Notes under the pieces: model-generated
Database searches by the model: none
Seen by the model: only the letters and a program-made list of their open reading frames with translations
What the model was told of the DNA's origin: nothing
Source of the DNA: Bacillota bacterium
GTDB taxonomy: Bacteria > Bacillota > Clostridia > Acetivibrionales > DTU013
DNA length: 30,746 bases
Assembly: GCA_023411715.1 (NCBI GenBank)
Contig: JAEYOM010000017.1
Coordinates: forward strand, 1 to 30,746
Direction of reading: 5' to 3'
In this document: positions 14,801-23,348 of the stretch, in pieces
How the letters are laid out: each line of letters opens with the position of its first letter
How positions within the stretch are numbered: position 1 is the stretch's first letter
Translations under genes and position numbers: made by a program

Positions 14801-15664
14801 ATGTCAGGCTTATATTCTCAGCATCTTGATAACCCAAAGTTATTGTATCTGCGTAACAGCCTTATATCTTTATTTTTGATTATTCTGGCGATTATAACAT
14901 TATTCCCTATTTATTATATGCTTGTGTCCTCCTTTGGTCCTCCTATTGAGTCTGGTGGTGCGTCATATTCACTTTTCCCGAGGAGTATCACACTTGATTC
15001 ATATAAATTTTTCTTTGATTTCAGCAAGTATTCATTCCGTTGGTTAATTAACAGCCTGCTAATATCATTTGCTATAGTCTTAGGAAACGTTATTTTTGCG
15101 GGACTTGCCGGATATGCATTTTCAAAAATACAGTTTAAGGGAAGCAAGGTGCTCTTCTTTACATTATTATGCGCCATGATGATTCCCTACCAGGTTACAC
15201 AGGTGCCCCTTTATATGTTGGTTGTAAATACATTAAAGATGGATAATACTTATTTAGCGCTTATTGCGCCTACTTTTGTTACAGCATACAATGTTTTCCT
15301 GTGTAAACAATTTATTTCAAGCATACCGACCGAAATCATTGAATGTGCTAAAATTGAAGGCTGTAATCAATTACAGATTTATTTGAAAATTATCATGCCA
15401 TTATCCAAAACCGTTCTGGCTGTGATGGCTATACTCACATTTATGAACAGCTGGAACACATTCTTCTGGCCGTTCCTCGTCACTAGTCAGGAAGCCATGC
15501 AGACCATCCAGGTTGGACTTAAAAACTTTAAGTTTGCCAACACGACATATTTTGCACCGATGATGGCGGGTGCTACTTTGTCGGCATTGCCTATGTTTAT
15601 TCTCTTTTTCAGCTTGCAGAGGTATTTCCTCGAGGGCGTAACCATAGGTGCCGTAAAAGGGTGA
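14801..15664 (+). CDS. Sugar ABC transporter permease (MalG/UgpE type)
   Basis: This 287-residue inner-membrane subunit has six likely membrane helices. The first is LISLFLIILAIITLFPIYYM, and a paired-helix region ends near residue 280. The EAA loop reads ECAKIEGCNQLQIYLKIIMP, with a Cys in place of the first Ala. The C-terminus SLQRYFLEGVTIGAVKG is the classic MalG-type ending. It lies 15 bases after the first permease, with AGAGGAG as ribosome binding site. The following anmK starts four bases after its stop, so translation is probably coupled. Confidence 0.93.
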   Translation: MSGLYSQHLDNPKLLYLRNSLISLFLIILAIITLFPIYYMLVSSFGPPIESGGASYSLFPRSITLDSYKFFFDFSKYSFRWLINSLLISFAIVLGNVIFAGLAGYAFSKIQFKGSKVLFFTLLCAMMIPYQVTQVPLYMLVVNTLKMDNTYLALIAPTFVTAYNVFLCKQFISSIPTEIIECAKIEGCNQLQIYLKIIMPLSKTVLAVMAILTFMNSWNTFFWPFLVTSQEAMQTIQVGLKNFKFANTTYFAPMMAGATLSALPMFILFFSLQRYFLEGVTIGAVKG

Positions 15665-15668
15665 GAAA

Positions 15669-16865
15669 ATGAGACAGTTTATGATTTCAGATAAGCCCGA
15701 TCGCATTGCGGTCGGGCTTATGTCCGGCACATCGGTGGATGGCATTGATGCCGCCGCAATAAGTATTGAGGGAGAAGCCCCGAACCTTAAGATTACCCTG
15801 CTGGCCTTTGAAAACAAACCTTTTCCTGAAGCCATTCGCAATGAAATTCTTAGCTGCTTTACCCCCAAGAATGCAATCGTTACACGTCTTGGCAGGTTAA
15901 ATTTCCTACTGGGAGAGCTATATGCGGAAGCCGCGCTTTCGGTAATCCAGGCAGCTGGTTTATCCCCTGCCGATGTTGACGTCATCGGCTCCCATGGTCA
16001 GACCATATGGCATGAGCCTGTTCCCCGAAAATCCTGTGCTTATACTGTTCAGCTTGGCGAAGGAGCCGTTATTGCACAAAAGACAGGAGTTATCTGCATT
16101 TCCGACTTTCGCGTATCAGATATGGCTGCCGGGGGCCAAGGGGCACCGCTCGTTCCTTTCACAGAATATCTTTTGTATCGTAGTGATAAGGAAACGATTT
16201 TGCTGCAAAATTTAGGCGGCATTGGAAACATAACCGTGCTTCCAAAGGGATGCGGCGCGAAGGACGTCTATGCTTTTGATACGGGCCCAGGCAATATGGT
16301 GATTGATGCTCTCGCTACAAGCAGTACAAATGGTTTGCTGGCTATGGATAAAGGCGGTTGTATTGCCGCCCGGGGACAAGTTGACACCTGGCTTTTGCAA
16401 TCCCTTTTGCAGCATCCGTACTTTGCTCAGCTTCCGCCAAAAACGACCGGACGCGAGGTATTCGGAAAAGAATACGCCGACGCCCTTGTAGCTGCGGCGC
16501 AGCAAAAAGGCATTCCTATGGAAAATGTCATAGCAACCGCAACAGCACTGACCGCTGCATCCATTGCGCAGGCTTACCGTGATTTTATACTTCCATGTTC
16601 TCCTGCAACCCATATGATTTTAAGTGGCGGAGGATGCTATAATCCCACCCTCGTTAATTTTATCCGGAAAGAGCTTGCCTGTTATGGTATCGATGTGTTC
16701 ACTCAGGAAGAGGCCGGGGGCAACAGTGATGCGAAAGAGGCAATCGCCTTTGCGCTTTTGGCAGACTGCACCCTGCACGGTATTCCCGGTAATATACCCG
16801 GTGTAACAGGCGCCAAGAATTCTGCGTTGCTCGGAAAAATATCACTGCCTTTCAGGGAGGAATAA
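15669..16865 (+). CDS. anmK: Anhydro-N-acetylmuramic acid kinase AnmK
   Basis: AnmK opens the 1,6-anhydro ring of anhydroMurNAc with ATP and yields MurNAc-6-phosphate, the MurQ substrate. The 398-residue protein has the ATP loop VGLMSGTSVDGIDAA near residue 15. It also has GSHGQTIWHEP, the motif RVSDMAAGGQGAPLVP (its Asp is the expected catalytic base), QNLGGIGNITVLP, FDTGPGN and the late ATP-binding segment LSGGGCYNP. All key motifs are present. AnhydroMurNAc is made by lytic transglycosylases, so this gene adds a second entry route to MurQ beside the MurK-type kinases. It starts at ATG 15669, four bases after the permease stop. Confidence 0.96.
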   Translation: MRQFMISDKPDRIAVGLMSGTSVDGIDAAAISIEGEAPNLKITLLAFENKPFPEAIRNEILSCFTPKNAIVTRLGRLNFLLGELYAEAALSVIQAAGLSPADVDVIGSHGQTIWHEPVPRKSCAYTVQLGEGAVIAQKTGVICISDFRVSDMAAGGQGAPLVPFTEYLLYRSDKETILLQNLGGIGNITVLPKGCGAKDVYAFDTGPGNMVIDALATSSTNGLLAMDKGGCIAARGQVDTWLLQSLLQHPYFAQLPPKTTGREVFGKEYADALVAAAQQKGIPMENVIATATALTAASIAQAYRDFILPCSPATHMILSGGGCYNPTLVNFIRKELACYGIDVFTQEEAGGNSDAKEAIAFALLADCTLHGIPGNIPGVTGAKNSALLGKISLPFREE

Positions 16866-16866
16866 T

Positions 16867-17844
16867 ATGATACGCAATTTTTCTGTCAATGACCTTAATG
16901 CTATTACGTCGCTATGGAACAGGCGCGCTGTAATTGACGGTTATGTTGAGCATACGCGCGAAGGTTTCACGAATATATTTTTGAATAATAAATATTTCTC
17001 AATTCAACATGCATTCGTACTGGAGGAAGACGGCGGTTTGGGATTTATCTGCGGATGCACAGGGGATGATTTGCCGGCTGGCAATGAACGGGGCTATTTT
17101 ACTTGCCTTGTATTGGATGAACAGGTAGATACCCTGGAAAATACCCGCCTTTTACTTTCATATCTGGAGAACAGCTTTCAAGCTGCCGGGAAAACAGTAA
17201 GCGATGTACTGTTTTTCAACCCTATTCATCTGCCCTGGTATATACCTGGCACAAAAGGTCACCAGCATAATAATGCACCGGGTATCGCTATAGACACAAA
17301 ACTATACAGTCGCATTATCAAATGCGGATATATTGAGCGAGGCCGCGAAAGTGCAATGTACATTGATCTTTCAACATTTTCCATACCCGACCGGATAAAA
17401 GAGAAGCAATCGGCACTCAATAATTCCGGGATGTATATTTCTTTATATGACTCAAGCCGCTGTTTCGGCCTTTCCGAAATGCTTAACAATCTTGGAAACC
17501 CTCTCTGGATAAGTGAAATAGAGGAAAGCGCGCGTAAAAACATACCTTTCCTAGTAGCAGAGGTTGGCGGACAAGTGGTAGGCTTTGCCGGTCCTATCTA
17601 TCCGGAAAAAACAGGTCGGGGCTATTTTACAGGGATAGGTGTGACACCTGCATGGGAAGGCAAGGGTCTTGGTTCACAGCTTTTCTATTACCTTTGTGAA
17701 CACGAGAAAATTACAGGGGCCCGGTATATGTCCCTTTATACAGGTGAGAATAATCCAGCAAAGCGTATCTATGAAGGCGCGGGCTTTATTACAGTCAGAA
17801 GCTTTGCCATACTGCGCAAAGAATTGAAAGGAGAGAAATTATGA
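16867..17844 (+). CDS. GNAT-family N-acetyltransferase, probably two GNAT domains
   Basis: This 325-residue protein is about twice the length of a single GNAT domain. The C-terminal half has an acetyl-CoA-binding signature at TGIGVTPAWEGKGLGSQLF and the typical ending RYMSLYTGENNPAKRIYEGAGF. The N-terminal half (MIRNFSVNDLNAITSLWNRR, then FTCLVLDEQ) looks like a degenerate GNAT fold lacking the clear CoA loop. In a peptidoglycan-sugar operon a glucosamine or glucosaminide acetyltransferase is likely; GlmA of Clostridium acetobutylicum is the known precedent. The link to GlmA is inferred from context. The gene starts one base after the anmK stop and overlaps the next gene by four bases (ATGA), so it is tightly coupled to the PIG-L gene. 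Confidence 0.82.
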   Translation: MIRNFSVNDLNAITSLWNRRAVIDGYVEHTREGFTNIFLNNKYFSIQHAFVLEEDGGLGFICGCTGDDLPAGNERGYFTCLVLDEQVDTLENTRLLLSYLENSFQAAGKTVSDVLFFNPIHLPWYIPGTKGHQHNNAPGIAIDTKLYSRIIKCGYIERGRESAMYIDLSTFSIPDRIKEKQSALNNSGMYISLYDSSRCFGLSEMLNNLGNPLWISEIEESARKNIPFLVAEVGGQVVGFAGPIYPEKTGRGYFTGIGVTPAWEGKGLGSQLFYYLCEHEKITGARYMSLYTGENNPAKRIYEGAGFITVRSFAILRKELKGEKL

Positions 17845-18539
17845 TGAACGAAAAACATTCTGTTTTAGCTATCGGGGGCCATGTGGGGGATATGGAGCTG
17901 ACCGCCGGCCAACTTCTTGCCGCCTGTGCCCTCCAGGGGGGTAAAATCACAACACTTGCTCTTACAGCAGGCGAAAAGGGTGCTCCCTCCGGCCGCAGCA
18001 CGGAAGATTACCGAAAGCAAAAGTTAACTGAAGCAGGGGCCTTTGCCGAAGCACTGGGGGGCGAAGCTTATGTTTTGGATTATTCCGACGGTCTTTTGCC
18101 GGATGATGATAAGGTAAGGTTTGAAGTATGTGATATCATACGAAATGTAAAACCCGACATTCTTATAACACACCACAGGAATAGCATGCACAAGGATCAT
18201 ATGGCCTGTCACCGTATAGTTGAGGATGCACGTTTCTACGCTGGTATTGCCGGATTTAAAAGGGAATTGCCGGCGCATTTTTCCCGGACTCTTTATTTTG
18301 CGGAAAACTGGGAGGATGCCATAGATTTTAAGCCTTATATATATCTTGACACAACAGCAGGGTATGAACTCTGGAAAAAGGCTATAGTTAAACACTCGTT
18401 TGTGATAGAAAGCAAAAGCTTCCCATACTTTGAGTACTACGATACCCTCAGCCGTGTCCGCGGTATTGAAGCACGTACCGCTCGAGCGGAATGCTTTATG
18501 ATTCCGGATGAAAACCATCGTATTGTCACTGCTTTATAG
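17841..18539 (+). CDS. PIG-L/LmbE-family deacetylase-like protein with altered metal motif
   Basis: This 232-residue protein matches PIG-L/LmbE zinc deacetylases (GlcNAc-PI, BshB, MshB). The N-terminal AHPDD motif reads GGHVGDME. By position, zinc ligands His14 and Asp17 remain, but the residue that acts as catalytic base is Gly16. The second metal motif is intact as HKDH, with His120 as third ligand. The segment TLTAGEKGAPSG-like (residues 38-51) also fits the family. A role in removing N-acetyl groups from GlcNAc-type sugars would fit the operon, but activity is uncertain given the missing Asp. ATG at 17841 overlaps the acetyltransferase stop; a second in-frame ATG follows at once. Confidence 0.83.
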   Translation: MMNEKHSVLAIGGHVGDMELTAGQLLAACALQGGKITTLALTAGEKGAPSGRSTEDYRKQKLTEAGAFAEALGGEAYVLDYSDGLLPDDDKVRFEVCDIIRNVKPDILITHHRNSMHKDHMACHRIVEDARFYAGIAGFKRELPAHFSRTLYFAENWEDAIDFKPYIYLDTTAGYELWKKAIVKHSFVIESKSFPYFEYYDTLSRVRGIEARTARAECFMIPDENHRIVTAL

Positions 18540-18548
18540 GAGGCTTTC

Positions 18549-19703
18549 ATGATTAAATACGGAATCGACATGGTAATGGGAGACTCTAAATATGACAGTA
18601 TTTTTAAGGGAAAGCGAATCGGGCTTATTACAAACCCCACCGGAGTAGACGGTAATTTTCACCCCACCGTCGATCTTCTGAACGAACGGTATGGTGTACA
18701 AGCTCTTTTTGCACCCGAACACGGTGTTCGCGGAAATATCGGTGCAGGTGTGTTTGTTGAAAATACAACCGACACAGCCACGGGAATTCCTGTTTACAGT
18801 CTTTACCGTAAAGGCTCCAAGCGTTTGTCGGATGAGATGCTTTCAAAGGTGGATATCATGGTTTGTGATATCCAGGACGTGGGCAGCCGTTATTACACCT
18901 ACCTATATACCATGCTCTATGCAATGGAAAGCTGCGCCGATTACGGAATACCTTTTGTGGTGCTGGACAGGCCCAATCCTCTGGGTGGAGAATGTGTAGA
19001 AGGCAACCTGGTAAAGAAAGATTATTTGTCTTTTGTAGGCGGTTACCAGCTTTGTATGCGGTATGGGCTTACAATTGGAGAATTTGCGACTATGGCGAAC
19101 AAGTCGCTTCATCATAGAGCCGAGCTTTTTGTAATACCCTGTGAAGGATGGAAGCGCAATATGCTCTGGCCCGATACAAAGCTAACGTGGATTATGCCCT
19201 CTCCGGGCCTCCCCCGCTTTGAATCGGCTCTTTTATACAGTGGCACCTGCCTTTTCGAAGGTACAAATCTTTCTGAAGGCCGCGGCACCGCATTGCCCTT
19301 TGAAATCATCGGAGCGCCCTATATCATGGATCCGTACAAGCTGGCAGCCGATATGAATAATAAGAGATTATCCGGTGTACATTTCCGCCCTGTTTATTTT
19401 ACGCCCAGCACCTCAAAGCATAAGGGAATTATGTGCGGCGGAGTGCAAATCCATATTATGAATATGCGAGAAATTCAGCCTGTGCGTGCAGCTCTCTCAC
19501 TTATGTATGAGATTCAAGCGCGCTGGAGTGAAGACTTTGAATGGTGCACTCCACTTCCGCCTGCTACACGGCCTCATATAGAATTACTCGGGGGCGACGG
19601 TCTATTAACGGCCCATACCCCTCTAAATGAACTTTTAAGAACTTATATGCAGGATGAGGAAGCTTTTGCGGCAGACAAGCAAGCTTATCATCTATATGAA
19701 TAA
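18549..19703 (+). CDS. namZ: Exo-beta-N-acetylmuramidase NamZ (DUF1343, GH171)
   Basis: NamZ removes MurNAc from the non-reducing end of peptidoglycan fragments. The 384-residue protein shows the DUF1343 pattern throughout: IGLITNPTGVDGNFHPTVDLL, LFAPEHGVRG with the candidate catalytic Glu57-His58, GIPVYSLY, CDIQDVGSRYYTYLYTM, VVLDRPNPLGG, and YGLTIGEFA. The Bacillus subtilis enzyme (YbbC) is secreted, but this protein begins MIKYGIDMVMGDSKYD without a signal peptide, so it should act in the cytoplasm. It starts at ATG 18549 after AGGAGG, which overlaps the upstream stop. It lies directly before nagZ, consistent with alternating removal of MurNAc and GlcNAc. Confidence 0.94.
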   Translation: MIKYGIDMVMGDSKYDSIFKGKRIGLITNPTGVDGNFHPTVDLLNERYGVQALFAPEHGVRGNIGAGVFVENTTDTATGIPVYSLYRKGSKRLSDEMLSKVDIMVCDIQDVGSRYYTYLYTMLYAMESCADYGIPFVVLDRPNPLGGECVEGNLVKKDYLSFVGGYQLCMRYGLTIGEFATMANKSLHHRAELFVIPCEGWKRNMLWPDTKLTWIMPSPGLPRFESALLYSGTCLFEGTNLSEGRGTALPFEIIGAPYIMDPYKLAADMNNKRLSGVHFRPVYFTPSTSKHKGIMCGGVQIHIMNMREIQPVRAALSLMYEIQARWSEDFEWCTPLPPATRPHIELLGGDGLLTAHTPLNELLRTYMQDEEAFAADKQAYHLYE

Positions 19704-19715
19704 GGAGGCTTCATC

Positions 19716-21254
19716 GTGACAATCCGTGAAAAACTGGGACAGATGCTGATGTTCGGATTTCCAGGTAAAACTCTGGATGATACATCTCTTCGTCTTATTC
19801 GTGAATTCAAATGCGGAAATATCATTTTGTTTTCTCACAATATTGAAAGCGCCGGCCAGTTGCGCAGCTTATGTGAGGTAATCCAGAAAGAGGTGCTTAC
19901 TCATACCGGACACCCTGCATTCATTGCTGTAGACCAGGAGGGCGGCGTTGTTTCCCGTATGCCGGAGGATGCAACCAATTTTCCTTCGCCTATGGCTGTT
20001 TCATCCACCGGTATAGTTAAAAATGCCTATTTGGCAGGGTTCTGTACAGCTAATGAATTGTGCGACATGGGCGTTAATTTTAACATGGCGCCTTGTATGG
20101 ATCTTAATACCAACCCCGCTAATCCAGTAATAGGCGTACGCTCCTATGGTGACAGCCATGAACGGGCAACTCCCTATGCCCTGGCAATGATACACGGTCT
20201 GATGGATGGCGGTGTAATTTCATGCGCCAAACATTTTCCCGGTCACGGCGATACTGCAGTGGACAGTCATCTTGGTCTGCCCTCTGTTGATAAAACAGAG
20301 GAAGAGCTCTTTTCAAATGAATTGCTGCCTTTTATAGATGCAATCCGCGATGGAGTTCCCAGCGTGATGACCTCCCATATTCTTTTCTCGAAAATAGAAA
20401 AAAGAAAAGTGCCTGCCACAATGTCATCTGTCATTTTAAAGGACCTCCTTCGCAAAAAACTCGGGTTTACAGGTATCATCATATCCGATTCTCTTGAAAT
20501 GGATGCAATAAGTAAGTATTATGGAATCACAGACGGATTCGTTGAATCGCTGCGTGCAGGAGTTAATATCGGATGTATCTCCCATTCGCCCTCAGTGGCC
20601 ATAGAAGCTTTGGAGAAGGCTGAACAGGCGGTAGAAAACAATACTCTTGGAATGGAGGACTTGGACGCAAGTGTGGAAATTATCCTCGGCCAAAAGCAAA
20701 AATTTGCCGCATTGAAGCCCAGGACATATCAGGCAGGAAGCCCACTTCATCGTGAGTCGGCCCTTTCAATCAGTAAAAAAAGCATAGTGCGTATAGGACG
20801 CAGTGACAATATGCCATTGCCTGACAAAAACACTTTTTTCACGGGATGTTATGCATACCGGGCGACCTTTGCCTCCAGTGCCTTAAACAATGACATAAGC
20901 TTTGCCGAATATATGGCCTCTGCATTTGGCGGACAATTTTCCGTTACGCCTGTAAATCCGGAAGAAAGTGATATTAAGGAGACACTTAATAAAACGCATA
21001 CCGGCCAAACTGTTGTGATCTGCACATACAACGGTCATATAAATCGAGAGCAGATAGAACTTGTTAATGCTCTTTGCGAAAGCCGGCGCTGCGTCATCGC
21101 AGTGGCCGTGCGAAATCCATATGATCTTGCAATGATTGATGATCGCGCATACAAGCTGGCGGCTTTTGAGTATACTCCGCTTTCTTTAAAATCTTTGGAG
21201 CTTGTTTTAAGAGGAGCTCCATGTGAGGGAAAGCTCAATATCACTATGAAATGA
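19716..21254 (+). CDS. nagZ: GH3 beta-N-acetylglucosaminidase NagZ, canonical type
   Basis: This 512-residue enzyme should release non-reducing-end GlcNAc from cell-wall fragments by a retaining mechanism. It has FIAVDQEGGVVSRMP and the complete loop KHFPGHGDTAVDSHLGLP, with Lys172-His173 and the Asp183-His185 dyad. The nucleophile is Asp258 in IIISDSLEMDAI. A C-terminal domain of about 170 residues follows, as in Bacillus NagZ. Translation starts at GTG (19716-19718) after AAGGAGG; the product begins MTIREKLGQMLMFGF, so there is no signal peptide. It sits 12 bases after namZ. The paralogue at 8498-10087 differs in the KHFP loop. Confidence 0.95.
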   Translation: MTIREKLGQMLMFGFPGKTLDDTSLRLIREFKCGNIILFSHNIESAGQLRSLCEVIQKEVLTHTGHPAFIAVDQEGGVVSRMPEDATNFPSPMAVSSTGIVKNAYLAGFCTANELCDMGVNFNMAPCMDLNTNPANPVIGVRSYGDSHERATPYALAMIHGLMDGGVISCAKHFPGHGDTAVDSHLGLPSVDKTEEELFSNELLPFIDAIRDGVPSVMTSHILFSKIEKRKVPATMSSVILKDLLRKKLGFTGIIISDSLEMDAISKYYGITDGFVESLRAGVNIGCISHSPSVAIEALEKAEQAVENNTLGMEDLDASVEIILGQKQKFAALKPRTYQAGSPLHRESALSISKKSIVRIGRSDNMPLPDKNTFFTGCYAYRATFASSALNNDISFAEYMASAFGGQFSVTPVNPEESDIKETLNKTHTGQTVVICTYNGHINREQIELVNALCESRRCVIAVAVRNPYDLAMIDDRAYKLAAFEYTPLSLKSLELVLRGAPCEGKLNITMK

Positions 21255-21263
21255 GGAAAATTG

Positions 21264-22196
21264 ATGAGCAAATATGTCATAGGGCTGGATGGCGGAGGTA
21301 CAAAAACGGAACTTGCTGCGGTCGGTATGGACGGGCAATTGTGGTTCAGACTTCAGGGCGGCCCGATAAATATCAATGGTACATCTTCACAGAAAGTCTT
21401 TGATACTATAACTGAGCTTTTATCAAGTGTGCGCGCTAAAGCCGGTAATGCATCTTTGTCTGCCATTTGTATCGGAACTGCGGGCATGAGTAATCCGAGA
21501 GCAGAGGAAACATTGCGGGCCGCACTGAAATACTCTGAATGCAATTCACCCACCCTGATACTGGGAGATCAGCAAGCGGCACTTAGCGGTGCGCTAGGCA
21601 GACCGGTGGGTATGCTGCTGATAGCGGGAACCGGATCGATATGCTGCGGCCGTAACGAAAGTGGAATTGAGGCACGTTCCGGCGGTCGTGGACACCTTAT
21701 TGACGATGAAGGCAGCGGATATGCCATAGGCCGGGATATCCTGAGTTCAGTAGTGCGTGCACAGGATGGCAGGCTCCCTCCCACTGTTCTTACAGAGCTG
21801 GTCTTTAAAAAGCTTGGCATTTCTGCCATAGAGGAGCTTATCTCAGAAATATATCGTCCAAATCAGGGAAAGGATTTTATTGCCGGTTTCTCTTCCCTAT
21901 TACCAAAAGCGCTGGAATTAAAAGACGACGCAGCCTCGGGAATTTGCTCCAAAGCAAGCAGCCAACTGTGCGCATTAGTGATTCCTGTGGCTGAAAAGCT
22001 GGGTTTGCAAAATGGGACTTTGGCGCTTTCAGGCAGTGTATTGATAAAGGATGAGGCAGTGCGCGGGCTTTTTAAAAAATTACTTGCACAAAACCTGCCT
22101 GAACTTGAAACAGTTTTCCCACTTGCAGATGCTGCAGTTGGCGCAGCACTTCTTGCACTAAATTTGCTAAACGAAGGTGATAAAGTTGAGAATTGA
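21264..22196 (+). CDS. murK: BadF/BcrA-family MurNAc/GlcNAc kinase (MurK type)
   Basis: This 310-residue sugar kinase should phosphorylate the MurNAc and GlcNAc freed by NamZ and NagZ. It has the phosphate-1 loop IGLDGGGTKTELA, the putative catalytic Asp in LILGDQQAALSG, the phosphate-2 loop IAGTGSICCGRN, and SGGRGHLIDDEGSGYAIG, the signature of the N-acetylhexosamine kinase group. The ATG at 21264 is chosen; a TTG directly before it would add one residue. GAGGAAAA is the ribosome binding site. The name murK rests on family and context; the sugar range is not proven by sequence. It overlaps the start of the SGNH gene, and its paralogue is at 6470-7378. Confidence 0.85.
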   Translation: MSKYVIGLDGGGTKTELAAVGMDGQLWFRLQGGPININGTSSQKVFDTITELLSSVRAKAGNASLSAICIGTAGMSNPRAEETLRAALKYSECNSPTLILGDQQAALSGALGRPVGMLLIAGTGSICCGRNESGIEARSGGRGHLIDDEGSGYAIGRDILSSVVRAQDGRLPPTVLTELVFKKLGISAIEELISEIYRPNQGKDFIAGFSSLLPKALELKDDAASGICSKASSQLCALVIPVAEKLGLQNGTLALSGSVLIKDEAVRGLFKKLLAQNLPELETVFPLADAAVGAALLALNLLNEGDKVEN

Positions 22197-23271
22197 AAAT
22201 CTGGATAGTAATATGGCAATTAATACGGGAATGAAAGACACCGGAATCCTATGGCATACACCTGATCAAGAACCCTTCTCGCTTCAAGGATTTGCGTTTT
22301 GTGATGAGAATACGCATTATTGCCGGCTTCCTGCATCTATTAAACCTTTGCTTGAACAAGAGCGGCCTCAGCTTCTTGAGCTAATGCGTCACACAGCCGG
22401 CGGCGCCTTGCGGTTTTCCACTGACAGCCGTGAAATCCGCATTCGAGCGGAATTGGAGGGCCCTGCCTATATGAGCCATATGACACCGGCAGGCCAGTGT
22501 GGCTTTGACTGTTACCTGCGTTATCCAGGGCAATCAGACTGGTTTATGGCCGGAGTAACCAAGTTTCCCATCCATGATAGGTCCTATGAATGTAGTATTT
22601 TCTCCCAGACTGAAAGTCGATTGTGGGAAGTTATGATCTATTTCCCGCTTTATATAGGCGTGAAAAAAATAGAGGTCGGTATTAGAGATAAAGCTGAAAT
22701 CAAAAGGTGTTCAGACTTTGCTCAGGCCGGATCTATCGCTGTACATGGCACATCTATCACACAGGGTGGTTGTGCGTCCCGACCTGGTATGGCATATCCC
22801 GCAATATTGGGGAGACTTCTTGACTGTGAAATATATAATTTTGGATTTTCCGGAAATGGAGTCGCAAATCCCTGCCTGGCATCGGAAATTGCTTCAATTT
22901 CCGACCTCCGGCTCTTGATAGTCGATATTGAGGAAAACGCAGGACCGGATAACCTTTTGGGGAAAAATTTACCTGTATTTTTGGACATTGTACGAAAGGC
23001 TAAGCCTCATCTTCCTGTTCTGGTACTCTCAGGAGCATCAATGCCTCGTGAAAGATGGGATACGGAATACCGGCAAAAAAAGATTTCCTGGAGTGAATTT
23101 CAGCGTTCAGAGATCATGAGACGACGGGAAAACGGAGATAGCCGGATGCACTTTCTCGATGGCCGTCAGATTAATCTGGAAGATGCGACGGTAGATGGTA
23201 TTCATCTGACGGACCTCGGATTCCGCAAGATTGCAGACACCCTGGCCCCTGTCATCCGGCAGATTAGTTAA
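22186..23271 (+). CDS. SGNH/GDSL-type hydrolase with N-terminal GxDLY-like domain
   Basis: This protein of about 361 residues ends the operon. The C-terminal SGNH domain shows block I as VHGTSITQGG (catalytic Ser), FGFSGNG as block III, and DGIHLTDLGF holding the Asp-His pair. The N-terminal beta-rich half contains GFDCYLR, resembling the GxDLY motif found in front of Lipase_GDSL_3 domains. A carbohydrate O-acetylesterase role is plausible, for instance removing 6-O-acetyl from MurNAc before NamZ or MurQ acts (inference from the operon). There is no signal peptide. The start is uncertain: TTG at 22186 fits AAGGTGA best, while GTG at 22177 would add three residues; both overlap the kinase gene. 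Confidence 0.85.
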   Translation: MRIENLDSNMAINTGMKDTGILWHTPDQEPFSLQGFAFCDENTHYCRLPASIKPLLEQERPQLLELMRHTAGGALRFSTDSREIRIRAELEGPAYMSHMTPAGQCGFDCYLRYPGQSDWFMAGVTKFPIHDRSYECSIFSQTESRLWEVMIYFPLYIGVKKIEVGIRDKAEIKRCSDFAQAGSIAVHGTSITQGGCASRPGMAYPAILGRLLDCEIYNFGFSGNGVANPCLASEIASISDLRLLIVDIEENAGPDNLLGKNLPVFLDIVRKAKPHLPVLVLSGASMPRERWDTEYRQKKISWSEFQRSEIMRRRENGDSRMHFLDGRQINLEDATVDGIHLTDLGFRKIADTLAPVIRQIS

Positions 23272-23348
23272 AATGTACAGTGTAAGAAAACCCTGAAAGC
23301 TTTTAATATTCCGCATCTGTACCGTCAAGGTCGCTTATATGTAGTGCA

